DNA of 64,000 nt from Coffea arabica. Taxonomy: Eukaryota; Streptophyta; Magnoliopsida; Gentianales; Rubiaceae. This document shows positions 11,963 to 25,637 of this stretch, one piece after another (position 1 is the first letter of the stretch; every line of letters begins with the position of its first letter). The stretch spans positions 2,232,001-2,296,000 of the forward strand of contig NC_092329.1 in NCBI RefSeq assembly GCF_036785885.1, given 5' to 3'. Below the pieces are notes generated by a model, which worked only from the letters and a program-made list of their open reading frames with translations, was not told the origin of the DNA and ran no database searches. The position numbers and the translations under genes are program-made.

Positions 11963-14900
11963 AGAAAGGCCAGCTTGATGCATTTTCTTTTTCTTTGCGA
12001 ATTTTGCAGACTCCTACTGCCGCAGACAATTGTCCGAATGTGTCTGCTAATGGGATCTGATTCTGAATTATGTTGCCACACTACTATTCCACTGCTCAAG
12101 TGGTGCGTAATCAAATCCATTGCGCATGAATTCAAATCCTTTTCCTAGTTCATCTAATTTAGCAAATCCAACATGTTTTGGGGAAAGATCTTTTGCTTTT
12201 CGTTTTATTATTATCATTATTATTATGAGCACTTGATCTTCTTCGACGCTACCATCTCTTCTCATAAAGCCTGCTGCAAAATGTAGAAAATAAAAACTGC
12301 TATAATTATGCTACAATTCTTGTCATTTTACACTTCGTTTCCGGGATCTATCATTCTTTTAACAAGACACTGCACAAGTAGTTTATATTTTATTACTATC
12401 ATCAAAGTATGGGGCCGGGCTCAGCAGCTCGGCCTCAGGGCCATTAAAGTTCCTCAGGAATCCAAGATGACGATTGGTGGGTGGGGCTTTTATATTTTGC
12501 AGCGCTGTGGATCCATTGGTCATGGCCCATAAAGAACGACTACGTCTAAATGCGAGGGATGATTTCCTCTTCTTGTTCTCCTTCTTCTTAATAGCTACAG
12601 AAAGGAAAGGATAAGAAAACTTAAATTATGAGAGAATAGAAGAGAAGTAATTCTAACGTTGTTATTTGAGAGTTTTGAAAAGAAATAAAATGATTTTGGA
12701 CATATAAGTCAATACAATTTCACGTCATAGTTTTTTAAGGACAAGATGCGTATTTAAAAAGTATTAGTAGACTTTCAAGAGGTTTCTCTCGTTTATCTAG
12801 TCGGAAAAGTTTTTTAAATTGTAACACAAGTTTTATCCTTCTAAATCTGTTCCCTTTCTTTTTTTCTGTCTCATGAATATCTCCCAAACACATGATAAGT
12901 CAACTTTTCCTTCCTTTCTTATCTTTTCTGTTCAAATCCTTCCATCCAAACTAGCCATAAGGGTTGAGGTTTTTTTTTTTTTTTTCAAGGGTTGAGGATT
13001 TAAGAGAGTGCAGAAATGTACTCAACTTATTCATTGTCTAGATATTCTCCTTTTTTCGAGGTTTCCAACGGACCGTCTCTCATTTGATATCCATAGAGAC
13101 GACTGATGGAGGCTTTCCGTCTTCTGATGAGATCCTTCTTCCGTCTCTGATCATGTCTCAAACACATATTAATTATTGCGTGTTTTTTGTTGATAAGAAA
13201 ATTTGCGATCACTATCCAAAAGTGCGCATTCGATAAATTTCGTCATTACACATTAATTACATGAAAGGATAATACGCATTAGATAAGCCTTGTGCCTGAT
13301 AAGTGATAACTACGGCTAATTGTTACAACATGGGAATTTTTTTATTTCTCACCCTCGACTGGCAAAAGATAAGATAAAAAAAAAAAACGTAATGACGCGT
13401 TTTGTTTTACTGGGCTTTTATGTTTAATACTAAAGATTTGCGTGTCAAGGTGGTTAACCTGATTGCGATCCCATAAAGACTAGAGCAAAAGGGTCAATGT
13501 CAGTACGTGATGTGGGATTATTGGTGTCAGAAAATGTGGACGAGGATCGATTTGCAGGTGGGGAGTCTTTTTGTTGGTTGGGTCATTATTTTTATTAGAA
13601 AAGCGGGAAAAATAATTAAGAATTTATACCAACTCTCTCAAAAGACAAAAATGGTTTGCCAAACTTGTTTTGACCTCTAAATTTTTAGATTGAAAACCAT
13701 GAAATATTTTATTGTGTTGTGAAGGAGAAGCACTACGGCAATTAGTTATCACTTGCCGCATGGCTCTTGAATTTTCAACCTTCATATTCTATATTGGAGC
13801 TAGAAAATGACCTATGTAATGAATTGTTGATTTATTATCATATCGGCATTCAGGCTTTTGGATTTGGAGCCCTTAAATTTATAAAATATGCTTTCTAAAA
13901 ACAACTGCTAATGCAAAATAGCGCCAATGCTACGTACCGTACCAAAAAATGCCTTGTTGTTTGATTGTAGTTCAGTGCAGAAAAATTATTACATTTTTCA
14001 ATCACTTTTTTATCTCATACTATATATTAGCTCATGAAGTTCTATCATTTTGGAGAAGAAAAAAAAATTACGAATGGTTTATGAAAATATTTGTGAACCC
14101 TCCCTTGGTAGGATCAGCAATTTGCCAATTGTGATGACCTTGTAATTGGGTTAACTTCTCATTTTTCCAAAACTTGTTTTTCCTTTTTCCCTACAATAGA
14201 AAAGGATGTAAAGTATGAGAATAGGTTCTTAAAAAAAAAAAAAGAGTAGAGGTTCCTTCTAATTTTTTTTTTATAAAAAAAATATGAAGGCATAAAGGTG
14301 TTGGGTAAAGCTTCATTAACACGGAAGCATATCCAAAAGAAAGCTTGACTCGAACAAACTTTCGAGTCAAGATTCAGAAAAATCTTGGAACCTTGATACA
14401 CATGTCAAAAGATTGACATCTAGAAGAGACAGATAAGCAGAAGGAAACAAAATGAAATTTTTTTTTTTAAAAAAAAACTACTTAACGACGAAATTTTAAA
14501 AAAGTAAAACTTCCAAAACAAAAAGAGAAAATGACGAGAAATTTTGCTAAAAACTTCATGCTGCTGTTTGGCTCGGGCTCTAAATTAGACTCGAATGTGG
14601 AAATAAAAATAAACAAAAAAATACTACCAGAAAAAAATTACTTATAACAACTATCCAAAATTAAGAACCGTACCAGGCTCTTTTTTTTTCCCCCCTGTGA
14701 CAGCTTCAGAACCACGGGCAGGAACAGTTGCGGTGCAACCGTTGGTAGCGATTTTGTGCATTTTACACACTGCGTAATTTTATTTATATAACGTGTAATT
14801 TTAGAACAAATTTTTGTGAGTCCCACACACATTATTAAAAATAAGGTACAAGAAGTGATATACACCTTACATTTTTTTTTAGCCAAATCTTGGCCGTGAC

Positions 14901-15627
14901 CTACCCCTCATCCGGTTCAATACCATCTTGTTTAATTGAACTCGTGCCCAAAGAACAAGGAAAAAATGGAAGATTCTCAAGAATGTGCCAATTAGTCGTA
15001 GTAGAAGTACTAGTGCTTATGTTCGGCTGAGGAATCAAGAGGCGATAGAACGGTGTAAAAGGAAAAATTTATATGAATCAAATAAACATATAAACATATG
15101 ATATGGATATTATAATTTGACTCATTTGAATATATTATATAGTTAAATAAATTATATGATTAATTAATTTTTCTTAAAGCTAAATTCGTGAAAATCACTG
15201 GATCGATGTGATTGTGCTGCGGTACCTTTAGAAGAATCTGCAGGTAACACGTAACACCGGGAGCGATACAATTTAGGAGTGGGAATAGGGTCCCCCGTTG
15301 GGAAAGGCAAGGGAATGAGAATGACGACATAATCTACAGAAATGGCAACATCCTTGCCGCGCGTAACCTAGCAAGGGTACCAAGTTAAGGTAATTCTCCA
15401 GAATCTGGGCTCCATACCTTCCCGCGTTAGAGTCTAAGCACACGATGTTATCATGCGCACGCCACGCGCATCCCATTCTCTTCCGACCTCACCAAACATC
15501 ACGCATTGCCCCCCGCATTACCCGCATTGCCCCCCGCCGCCCGCTCCTTTTTTCTTTTCATTTCTACTCCTACTGCTCCTACTATAAAACTCCACGCCAT
15601 GCTACCGTTTCTTGTTGCACTAAAAAA
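11963..15627. other. Intergenic region upstream of the prolyl oligopeptidase gene
   Basis: No conserved reading frame is visible. The region is AT-rich, with homopolymer runs and one MITE (14688-14922). The last few hundred bases should hold the prolyl oligopeptidase promoter and leader. The RopGEF and prolyl oligopeptidase genes diverge from this gap. Confidence 0.55.
14688..14922. mobile_element. MITE, diverged member of the 24500 (MULE-like) family
   Basis: Read on the minus strand it starts GGATGAGGGGTAGG, then ACGGCCAAGATTTG. The interior has GTGGGACTCAC and TTACACG, and the end is CCTGCCCGTGGTTCTG. These blocks match the better-preserved element at 24500-24754 in order. I could not see a clear target-site duplication. 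Confidence 0.45.
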
Positions 15628-18386
15628 ATGGGTTCTTTGTCTGTTCTTGACGAGCAATTGCAATACCCCGCTGCCCGTCGGGACGATTCTGTCGTCGACA
15701 ACTACCACGGCGTTCCTGTCTCCGACCCTTACCGATGGTAAAACAAATCAAAACCACCACCCCCCAACAAAAAAAAAAAGAAAAAGTTGTTTGAATTTTT
15801 GAACTCCAGTTTTTCCTGTGACGGGCTTTTTTTTTTTTTTTTTTGAGTATAGGCTTGAGGACCCAGACTCTGAGGAGACGAAGGAATTTGTGGAGAAGCA
15901 GGTCAAACTAACGGATTCTGTGCTCAAGACTTGCGAGACCAGAGAAAAGCTTCGTGAAAAGATTACAGCACTCTTCGATTTCCCCCGCTATGATGCTCCT
16001 TTTAGGGCTGCTAACAAGTACTTTTACTTTCACAACACGGGTCTTCAACCCCAAAGTGTTCTCTACGTTCAGGTTTCTCATCCCTGCCGTGTTTACTTTT
16101 TCCTTTTACGCTTTTTACCCCTTCCCAATGCACCCAAGTTTTGTCTTTTATTTACACTTACGCTATTCCCTTTACTCCAACATCAATTTCTTGAGTACTG
16201 CTACCGTCAATTACTATCTCCGGATAAGACTAGTTTGACAACAATAAATGAGGGGCAAGGATTAAGTCAAAATTGGTTCAGTCTTGACGTTTAGCGGCAA
16301 ATGTTGTGTTATTCAGGATGGTTTGGATGGAAAGCCGGAGGTGCTGCTTGATCCTAACACGTTGAGCGAGGATGGAACTGTGGCATTGAGGGCTTACGCT
16401 GTCAGCGAGGATGCTGAGTACTTGGCTTATGGGATCAGTTCCAGTGGGAGTGATTGGGTAACCATTCAAGTCTTGCGGATTCAAGACAAGCATGTGCTAC
16501 CCGATACTGTTTCCTGGGTAAGACTCCTAATTTGTTGCTGGAGCTAGATCAGCTTAAGCTTCCTGAATTAGTTCGACTAAACTTATTTACGTTATGTGTT
16601 CTGCAGGTTAAGTTTTCGAATATCAGTTGGACCCATGATAGCAAAGGATTTTTCTATAGCCGATACCCTGCTCCAAAGTAAGTGTTAGGCACAATAAGAA
16701 TTCCTAATTACTATCACGTAGTGATCATCACTCGCTGTGCGCTTCATGGGAACTGCAATTGGTTTTGTCTTTATCAGTACCATTCCTTTTGAGCAATATC
16801 AAACATGTTGGAAAGAATATATATGGATAAAGAGTCGTAAAATAAAGTGAACTTTCAGCTTCTGTCTTTACTTCTAATTACACAGGCCAGAATGTTTTCA
16901 ATAGCTTTTATGAATCAATCAGATTCTTCTTTTGTCGTGATCTCCATGATTCTCATTTGGTTATATTGTGCTTCCTAGGGAGGGAGATAATCTGGATGCT
17001 GGGACAGAGACCAATGCCAACCTAAATCACGAGTTGTATTATCATTTCTTGTCTACTGACCAGTCTGAAGATATCTTATGTTGGAAAGATCCTGACAATC
17101 CAAAGCATACGCGTTCAGCGTCTGTTACGGAAGACGGCCAGGTGATGAATTTACTGCAGAGTTAGGGAGCCTGATAATTACATTTACAATTTGCGTTCTA
17201 ACTGTAGTTGTAGAGTTACTATGCTGTATATCTCATGTCTAAAATAGTTGTGGCAGGATAGAAACTGACGGTTTCTTATTTTTGTTTTTTTTTTCCCTTT
17301 GGTTACAGTATGTGCTCCTATATACTTTCGAGACCTGTGATCCTGTGAACAAAGTTTATTATTGTGACTTATCTGCACTTCCAGACGGGCTTGAAAATTA
17401 TAAAGAAACAAACAATCTGCTTCCCTTTGTGAAGCTTGTTGACAGTTTTGATGCTTCTTACCTAGATGTTGCAAATGATGGTTCTGTTTTCACGTTCCGG
17501 ACTAATAAGGATGCTCCAAGGTACAAACTTGTCCGAGTAGATCTGAAAGTACCAACTTCTTGGACTGAAGTCCTTCAAGAATCTGAAAAAGATGTGCTCG
17601 AATCAGTTGTTGCTGTCAATGGAGATCAAATTGTCGTTAGTTATTTGAGCGACGTAAAGAATGTTTTGCAGATAAGGGACTTGAAAACAGGTTCTCTCCT
17701 GCATCATTTACCAGTTGACATAGGGACAGTGTGTCAGATTTCTGCTCGGCGCAAGGATAACATCGTCTTTATTCATTTTACAAGCTTCCTTGTCCCTGGC
17801 ATTATTTACAAATGTAATCTAGGAGGTGGGGCCCCAGAAATCAGCATATTCCGAGAAATCATAGTTCCTGGTTTTGATCGGTCCCAGTTTGTAGTTAATC
17901 AGGTAAATCTCTTTTACGTATTATGTGCTTGGCTGCATGAAGTCCCATCGATCAATCATCTAGAAAACTTACTTATTGGTGGGCATATTTGAAGAGATGT
18001 ATGCTTAGGAAGAAAAATAGAAAAGAGAAGCAAAAACCAATACTGCGGTGGTAGTAGCTATGTTCATGTAGAAGCCTTTATAGAATAGAGCCAAGGATTA
18101 GCTAACATTGAGAGAAATAGTAAATTGTAAGATTCACGGAGCAGTAAAACTAAAAAGTTGTTAAGACCTGTGGGGAGATATGGATCAAGCAAACACTAGT
18201 ATTGTGCTGTTGGAGGCATTTGGTATCTAGGTTTGGTCTTTGGTAATCTATAGGTCATTTGTCATTTTCTCTGATGTTACAAGAAAAATCCATTCCCCTA
18301 CTTGAATTTGAAACGAAATTGTAAATTAGCATATGAAAAGTAGGGCAAGATATTTTCCTATTTAGCCTTGCTTGGGCATCCTTTTC

Positions 18387-18425
<39 letters not shown>

Positions 18426-20214
18426 GAGCCACATAACATAATGCATGTGGTTAAATTACCTTTTTGATTTATTCATTGACATCTTCTACCTCTGCAGGTT
18501 TTTGTGCCTAGCAAGGATGGCACTCTGATCCCAATGTTTGTGGTGTCAAAGAAGGACATTTCCTTGGATGGATCAAACCCTTGTTTACTGTACGCTTATG
18601 GTGGTTTTGATATTAGTATTACACCATCATTTAGTGTTTCTCGTATAGTGATTGCAAGACATTTGGATGCCATATTCTGTATTGCAAATATTCGTGGTGG
18701 CGGAGAGTATGGAGAAGAATGGCATAAAGCTGGATCCCTCGCAAAAAAGCAGAATTGTTTCGATGACTTTGCTTCTTGTGCTAAATATCTTATATCTACT
18801 GGTTATACGCAACCTAGAAAGTTGTGCATTGAAGGTGGGAGCAATGGTGGGCTGCTTGTTGGGGCTTCCATCAATCAGGTACTCCACCCTCGTCAGAATG
18901 AATACTTTTTTCCAGTTTCTATTAGGAAGAGAGATTTTTTGATGTTTACACTGTTGATTAGTTACTTGATATGCTATGGAAATTTACCTGGTGACAGAGA
19001 CCTGATCTTTTTGGCTGCGCTCTTGCCCATGTTGGCGTTATGGACATGCTTAGATTTCACAAGTTCACTATTGGTGAGAACTCATCTTTTTTGTCAAAGG
19101 ACTTCTTGTCCTTTGAAGTGTTCTGACATATTAATGGTCTGTATCATTTGTGTTTTTACCCCCTTTGGCCAGGCCATGCATGGACCTCTGATTATGGTTG
19201 TTCTGAGAAGGAGAAAGAGTTTCATTGGCTTTTCAAGTGAGTTTGTTGTGCTTGGCTTTCTATTTTCTTGCTGTGGTTTTGACTTAGTGGTCAGTAAATT
19301 TTCAGAAAGATATGAAACCACTATACTCGGAAACACCCCATTTTTGAATTTGTTACAAGCACAAGTCCAATTAAGAAAACTTTGGAGGTAATGCTGCCAT
19401 GATTGGCAAACTGGTTCCAATTAATCCATGCACTCTTCATAGAAAGGGAAGATAAATGAATTACCATCTAGTCGGACGTCAATAATTGGTTACTTAAAAT
19501 AAATTAGGGTGCTTCTAACATCTTTATGCAGAATTTGGTAAAGGGCATTTTTCATCCTAGTTACAGTTTCTGTTTAATTGGTTTTGTTATGGGCTTTTAC
19601 GGGCTTCACTGTGTTCATTGAAACATTACTCTTGGAGGATTATGTATTAATGTGTCATGTCTTTCTGTGTCTCTGCTTCTCTTCCCAAGGTACTCACCAC
19701 TGCACAATGTTAGAAGACCATGGGAACAATCTCCTGATCAGGTTTCTCAGTACCCCGCCACAATGCTATTAACAGCTGATCATGATGATCGAGTTGTGCC
19801 GTTGCACTCACTGAAGTTTTTGGCGGTGAGTTCTAAATTGCTTCGATTACGGTTCAGTCCCTCTACTCGTTGATTATTAGCATCAGGGGTTACTTTACAA
19901 AATTGCGGCTGTCATTATGCTAAAAGTTGTTTCTCCACGACTTTGTAGACGCTGCAGTATGAACTCTGCACTGGTTTGGAGAGCAGTCCTCAGACCAACC
20001 CAATCATCAGTCGTATCGAACGGAAAGCTGGACACGGAGCTGGTCGTCCGACACAGAAAATGGTAAACCATTTATCATTAAACTTCCCGGGCATGGCGTG
20101 GGGGATTATTTTTCATTCAGGCATTGAGCTTTTCAATCTTTGTGACAGATTGATGAAGCTGCAGATAGATATGCCTTCATGGCAAAGGTTTTGGGTGCAA
20201 CCTGGGTAGATTAG
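15628..20214 (+). CDS. Prolyl oligopeptidase (S9A serine peptidase)
   Basis: A cytosolic peptidase that cleaves peptides shorter than about 30 residues after proline. Twelve exons (15628-15737, 15853-16072, 16317-16517, 16607-16677, 16979-17141, 17309-17902, 18498-18878, 18998-19073, 19173-19236, 19690-19825, 19949-20062, 20149-20214) encode 731 residues, the usual length. All junctions are GT-AG and in phase. The N-terminal segment ([16 protein letters not shown], then [14 protein letters not shown]) is family-typical and leads to the propeller. The alpha/beta-hydrolase domain begins near residue 454. The nucleophile is Ser568 in EGGSNGG, the acid lies in ADHDDRV (657-660), and the base is His701 in [20 protein letters not shown] is also intact. 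The ATG at 15628 is the first in frame and is followed by the conserved N terminus. The gene looks functional. Plant paralogues of this family can act as peptide cyclases (PCY1), but nothing here suggests that over the housekeeping form. Confidence 0.97.
18389..18421. repeat. GA microsatellite in prolyl oligopeptidase intron 6
   Basis: A pure (GA)n run inside the intron between exons 6 and 7. Likely length-polymorphic. Confidence 0.92.
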
Positions 20215-22460
20215 TGGGTGGTTCTGCGAAAATGTGATTTTCTGACGAGGCTGGAGATGGACGCTATCCCCACACTGAACGGATTTTTGTGTGCCAACTT
20301 TTTGGATCAGTAGATACTTTCTGGGGCCTGTGTTCTCCGTCCCTCTACACCTGGCATGTTTGCCCTCTCATCATTCTTAGCTGGAAGTAGCCCACTATAC
20401 GGTCCGATATGGTAGGAACAGATACGGGTAGCCTGATGCGCGTCAACTTTGATCACACTCAACTTCCATGTACAAACTCTACAAGGCATCGACAATATTG
20501 CCAAATGTTTAGCTTAATTATGATCGCCCCCTATAATCCTGAAATTTACAAAATTATCTTCCTGACCAACACTGAGATCGGCAAAATTGGGGTAAGCCCA
20601 ACTCAACTACTTGCAAATCCTTCTCCTGTCTTCTGTCGACTCCAATCGATACCGTATCATCAGCATCCGTTCCTTCCTTTCCGAGACATAACTCGAGAGA
20701 CGTAAAATGCAGACCTTCTCTTCGTCCCTCTCCCAGCAATTTTATTTTCCAAGTAATGGCTGATAAATCATATCAAAACATTTGTTAAGGAGAGGGAATA
20801 CTGCATAAGACAAATATAATTTAGATATGGAAAAATCGTTCAAAACATTTTTCATATTTTATAAAATGATTTTTTTGTCCGTCATTTTTAAAATTGTCAA
20901 ATCAAATTTACATAATTCGATCCATAGTTTTTCATATTTTACAAAATGAGTTGTTTCGTTCCTCACACTTCACTTCAGAGGAGGTTAGTGAAATTGTTAG
21001 AAACCTCAGGGAGGATTTTGAAATTATCCCTTCTTTTTTCCCACATAAACGAGAGACCATAACAACACCCTTGACTTCCCCGACTCCTCTTATGTAATTT
21101 TAGCGGACAAAGACAAGTCAATTTTAGCGGAGCATAACTATAAGAATTAAATCCTACTCTCTTGGATTTCATTTAGAGAAAGAACAACCAGACACAAAGG
21201 GGGCAAAAAAAAAAAAAAAAAAAAAAAGCGTAAGCTTTGGACAAGGTGTTTTGGTAGAAAGGAGAGAGGCCAACTATTTAGGAATAGAGTGAAGAGGAAC
21301 CTAGATTTGTTTGAGATTTGTAACTGGGACGACATAGGAGGAGCAGAAGGGGATGGCTTTTTATGGAGCAGAACAATTTGATGGAAGAGGCAGCATTACC
21401 AGGTAGGTAGGTGTCGAGGAGGGATAGGGAACAGTGATGATTGGAAGGGAAAGAAGGAGCCTAGGGGTTGATAACCGTGGTAGTAATGTGACTGTTGAAA
21501 GCAGCAAGATTTGCAGGGGAATGGAATACAGTCCTGAAATCAAAAGCTCGGAGGCGTACAACAGTCCGTTGAATTCTGAACCTGCCCCGATTGAAAGCAT
21601 TTCGAGGGCCTTGTGTTTTGTATTGTATGAGACTGGTAGTGTCTGACGTGGCAAATTGTGCACAAGTATTTGCGGTTTCTGAGTCCACGTTGATTGATTT
21701 ACAAATGCGTTGGACAAACGTGTCCCAACTATTATATGTTTGGAAAAACTGCACAAATGGTACCTTACATTTGAATTCTGTAGTTTTTTATTAGATTTAG
21801 TGTTTAAAATTTTATTTGAGGAGTTTTCAAAGTCCAACTGAAATGTTTTCTTCATAATAACATATTATGAGTGAGTTTTTAGAGTTTTGTAAATTATTTT
21901 CTATTTTTGATATGTTGTAATTTTTATCTAAATCACGTAACACTTAAGCAAAGGCAATTTCATACTGCAATTTAGTTTCAAATAACATTTTTATAATTTT
22001 TTGGGTCATTTTACACATATGATCACAATATTTTGGCACATTGGTTTTTGATATTTTAGATGAAAAATTTATCAAACAAAGTGCTACATGTTTTTCCATA
22101 AGAATGATAACATGATTTCTAGTGGCAATATATCGAGGACCCATACACACACATGCCGACAACCATAGATTTGGCATTAAAACAAGTACTTGCTTATAGC
22201 ATTATTCGTGATCCTCTTCCAATTCTAGCATGGAATGAAGGAGAATCACTACCATCAACCATCATGATTCGAATAGAACAAGTCTTATTCCAAGGTCAAA
22301 AAGATAAAGATGCCTTCCTAAGGTCTTTTTGATACGGGTACAGATAAATTCTCTTGCCCCCTTTTTCTTCCTGACAAAGACAAAATCTTCTGACAAATCT
22401 TTCAATGTTCCAGGTGAATAATCTAGTCTCTACCATCGATTGGTACGTTATATATCTATA
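20215..22460. other. Intergenic region 3' of the prolyl oligopeptidase gene
   Basis: It includes the prolyl oligopeptidase 3' UTR and AT-rich sequence. No gene is recognised. A fragment at about 20835-21031 ends AGGGAGGATTTTGAAATTATCCC read as two blocks, CTCAGGGAGGATTTTG and AAATTATCCC, and resembles the ends of the elements at 22461 and 42175. Confidence 0.5.
20835..21031. mobile_element. Fragment of the GGGATAATTT MITE family
   Basis: The right end carries GAGGTTAGTGAAATTGTTAG and then AAATTATCCC, in the same order as the right end of the element at 42175-42925. Only one terminus is recognisable. Inside, the motif TTTTTCATATTTTA occurs twice. Confidence 0.45.
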
Positions 22461-23202
22461 GGGATAATTTTAGAAACCTTCCTGCGTTTCTCATAATATC
22501 ACTTAGCTTCCTTAAAATTTTTAAACTTTCATTTTTCTCCTTTATCAGTTTAACAATACTAAATATTCCTATCAAAAGTCACAAATTAACAATATTACCC
22601 TTTCTCTTAATAACTGTTTAACCAAAAAATAAAATAAAATTTTAAACCAAAACATGTAGATTAAAAAAAATAAATTGATATCTAATAATGATCCATATTT
22701 TTCTATATTGAGATCATGGTAGTACAACAAAGAACGTGGTTAAATTAAATCTAATCAAAGTCAACCACTTAGAAAGATTTTAGTAAATAATTGACATCTT
22801 GAAAATTTTGGTGGATAATTATAAGGTAGTCGGAAATTTTTTAGGAAATATATTTTAATAAATGATGTAGTTTAAGTTTTACAAAAAACTAAAATAATCT
22901 CTTCATATGTGTGAATTTTTCAAGGTGTAACTTTTACTTTTGTTCCAATACAAACAAAAATAAATAGTTCAAGTTAACAAAATTTACACCTTGTAAAAAT
23001 TTAACCTTATTTTATTATTATTGTAAACTTCACAAGTAAAATAACATAAGGATAGTATTGAAATAAAATTTTTATCTTTTTTGTATTTTCTCCAAAGGGG
23101 TTAAAATGTTACAATCCAAGAGAGATAAGTGAGAATTTAAAAATATCAGGGGAGCCAAGTGATATTATGAAAAGCCTCAAGGAAGGTTTCTAAAATTATT
23201 CC
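22461..23202. mobile_element. MITE with 20-bp-class inverted ends (GGGATAATTT family)
   Basis: The left end starts GGGATAATTTTAGAAACCTT. The right end in reverse starts GGAATAATTTTAGAAACCTT. This is one mismatch over 20 bases, and the match continues for CC. The interior is AT-rich with no coding capacity. Flanks are TA-rich on both sides (TATATCTATA and ATATATATAT), so the target duplication cannot be judged. Related pieces lie at 20835 and 42175. Confidence 0.8.
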
Positions 23203-24490
23203 ATATATATATATATATATATATATATATCAACCACTTATCATCCATTCGTATCTATTATGGCTATTTCATATCTCTTTTTCTTTTCGTATAATTTTAC
23301 TTACTATATCTACTCTTGTATCATTATAAACTATGTTGTTACTATTGCTCCCGTCAGGATAAATTTGACTCCTTCCCCTATTCCGTTTATTTATATAGGA
23401 TATAAAATGATATGGCAAAAATAGTGAAAAATATGCACTTTCTTTAGAGGCATTACAAAACTCTAGAATCTAACTAATAATATGTTATTATGAAGGAAAC
23501 ATTTTGGTTAGACCCTGAAAGCACCTTAAATAAAATTTTAAATAGTAACCTAACATTGATCTTAAAAAAAATGTCAATTGACCTTGGAAACTTTTTTACA
23601 ATAATACTCTAGAATTTGGAGAAAGAATTTAGGTACTTTAAAAATAGTTTTATTTTTTTTACGTTTTAGTTCAATTTAGTTGAAAATTAGAATTGAAAGT
23701 AAAAATGCAGTTGGAAACGAGAATAGAGATGATGCATTTTGGATATGTAAAGGGCCAAAAAACACCATCGCAAAAGTGAAGGACTAAAAAAGGAAAATAT
23801 TGGGGATATTCAAAATATTTAAAAGAAATGTTAACTGATACTATCTTGAACTATCAGTCATCAAGGGACAACTTGTTAAATTTCGTGAACATAAGGGGTG
23901 AATTGCTACCCATTCTTAATTACAGTGGGGAGAATTTGTAAGTGAACCTAAATCAAATGTAGCATTATTTAAGAATTTCAGGATGAGAATTCAAGAAGAT
24001 ATTATAGTGATTTTTAAGTCAATTAAACCAATCTTAGAGCGAACCCAAATCAAATGTAGCATTATTTAAGAATAACCACAAATGGAAGTTGGAGAGTTAT
24101 TATTAAATAGAACTAAATCTATCTATCCTGCATCGAGGCTAATTCAGTTAAGTTATTGGCATCTGAGGTTAGGCTCTCTCCTAGTGCTCAAACTCAAGAC
24201 TCCGATCCAACTCCTTGAGTGGGAATTAGCCGAGATTAACCAGCAACAACAGGAGTAAGCGGCCTGGCCGGATGGGGACCAAATACGAGGGACGCCTTGC
24301 CAACCTAAAAGAATCAACTGGCGATCAAATGGACCGGGAATCTCCATCGTCTCTCATTACACTGCTAAGTAACGAATCAGCCTGCCCAATGGGGACACCA
24401 AAGAGGTAGCCATGAAGTTCCAGTCTTTCTCCACAGTGATAGCTTGCAATGATTACCGGCCATCACCATCCATCAAAAATTCTCTGTTAT
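23203..24490. other. AT-rich intergenic sequence
   Basis: It opens with a (TA)n run (about 23203-23230). A segment (AAATCAAATGTAGCATTATT) occurs twice, near 23951 and 24048. No gene is seen. Confidence 0.5.
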
Positions 24491-24499
24491 CCAATGCGC

Positions 24500-24754
24500 G
24501 GATTTGGGGCAGGGACGGTCATCAGTATGACCGTCCCTGCACGGTTAAGGGCCAAGATTTGCCCTCAAAATTTTGTGCGGCTGAGATTATACCATGTAAC
24601 TCGATTTCCGCACCAAGTGTGGGGCCCACCACTATCTGTTGTGAAAATACATCCTGTGAAAAAAAAATTACACGATGTACAAAGAAAGTTACGCGCAGTT
24701 GATAATGACTAAATTTGCTCTGGTCGGTTGCAGAACCGTCCGTGCCCTGAGTCC
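24500..24754. mobile_element. Mutator-like MITE with perfect 9-bp target-site duplication
   Basis: CCAATGCGC directly flanks the element on both sides (24491-24499 and 24755-24763). This is a perfect 9-bp duplication, the Mutator superfamily hallmark. Terminal inverted repeats are GGATTTGGGGCAGGGACGG and GGACTCAGGGCACGGACGG (15 of 19 alike). Just inside the left end is a strong palindrome, GGGACGGTCAT-CAG-TATGACCGTCCC in pieces (24513-24538). No transposase is present. Related copies are at 14688 and 61833. Confidence 0.85.
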
Positions 24755-24763
24755 CCAATGCGC

Positions 24764-25637
24764 CCGCTTTCCATAGACTATGGACGTGAGAACCCAAAAG
24801 GCAGGAAATACATCCACCACCCATTAGCTTGGAAAGATAGACCCTGTTTCATCACAGCACGGAACTTCCTAGCAAGTCTTCAGGCAGCCATCCCACAGAT
24901 GTTGGGAGCCTTCACATCCTTTGCATTTGGGGTAGCCCACTACTTCAATGCTTCCACAGTTATTACTCTGCCGGGTGATAGACTCGTATACTCGAGAAAA
25001 TGATGAATACAGACGTCTCTTTTCAAATTGTACAGTGTCAATAATCCATGTTTATGTCGATTTTCAGGAAAGAAAACCATAAATTATCATACTCTCCACT
25101 TGGAAATTTATCTTGTTTACCTTTGCATACCGCCCTGCTTCAACTATCAATTCTTTTACAACAATTAAACTACCGCAGTACAGAGAACAAAATACAAGCC
25201 AACATTGCTCCTCTGGCATCTTATCGTGCAGAATCTACAGATATCCTCCACTGAAATCCAAGGATTGACCTGTTTTCTAGCGTCCCAACTGTCACCCATT
25301 TCAAGAAAGCTCTGCTCACCATAAAACCTCCTGCTCTCGCTTTATTTGATACAGGTGTTTATATGTTCCAAGTTGTTAGTGATTTTATACAGCGACTCCG
25401 GTCATCATGAATTCCTCTAACTTGTGCTTGATTTTTAGGACTGCAAAAAATTGAGCAGAAGCCTGTCATGATGTGCCGGCAAAACAAACCCATCCTAACC
25501 GCATAATCACCCGGGCATTAGGGCTAAAGGAAACCAGAACTGGACATGGAAATGACGGAACCATCAACTCCAGAAAACATTTTCTTGCAAGATGAACAAG
25601 GAGCTGTCCCACGGAATCCTTAATCAACTCATTCATC
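24764..25637. other. Region 3' of PUS10
   Basis: It probably includes the PUS10 3' UTR. No conserved frame is recognisable. Two genes converge on the wider 20.2-25.6 kb gap: prolyl oligopeptidase from the left and PUS10 from the right. Confidence 0.45.

Noticed and set aside
18627-18887. Minus-strand frame opposite prolyl oligopeptidase exon 7
   Set aside because: Antisense shadow of a conserved coding exon.
24412-24712. Two overlapping plus-strand frames of about 90 codons
   Set aside because: They run across the borders of the MULE-like MITE at 24500-24754 and resemble no protein.
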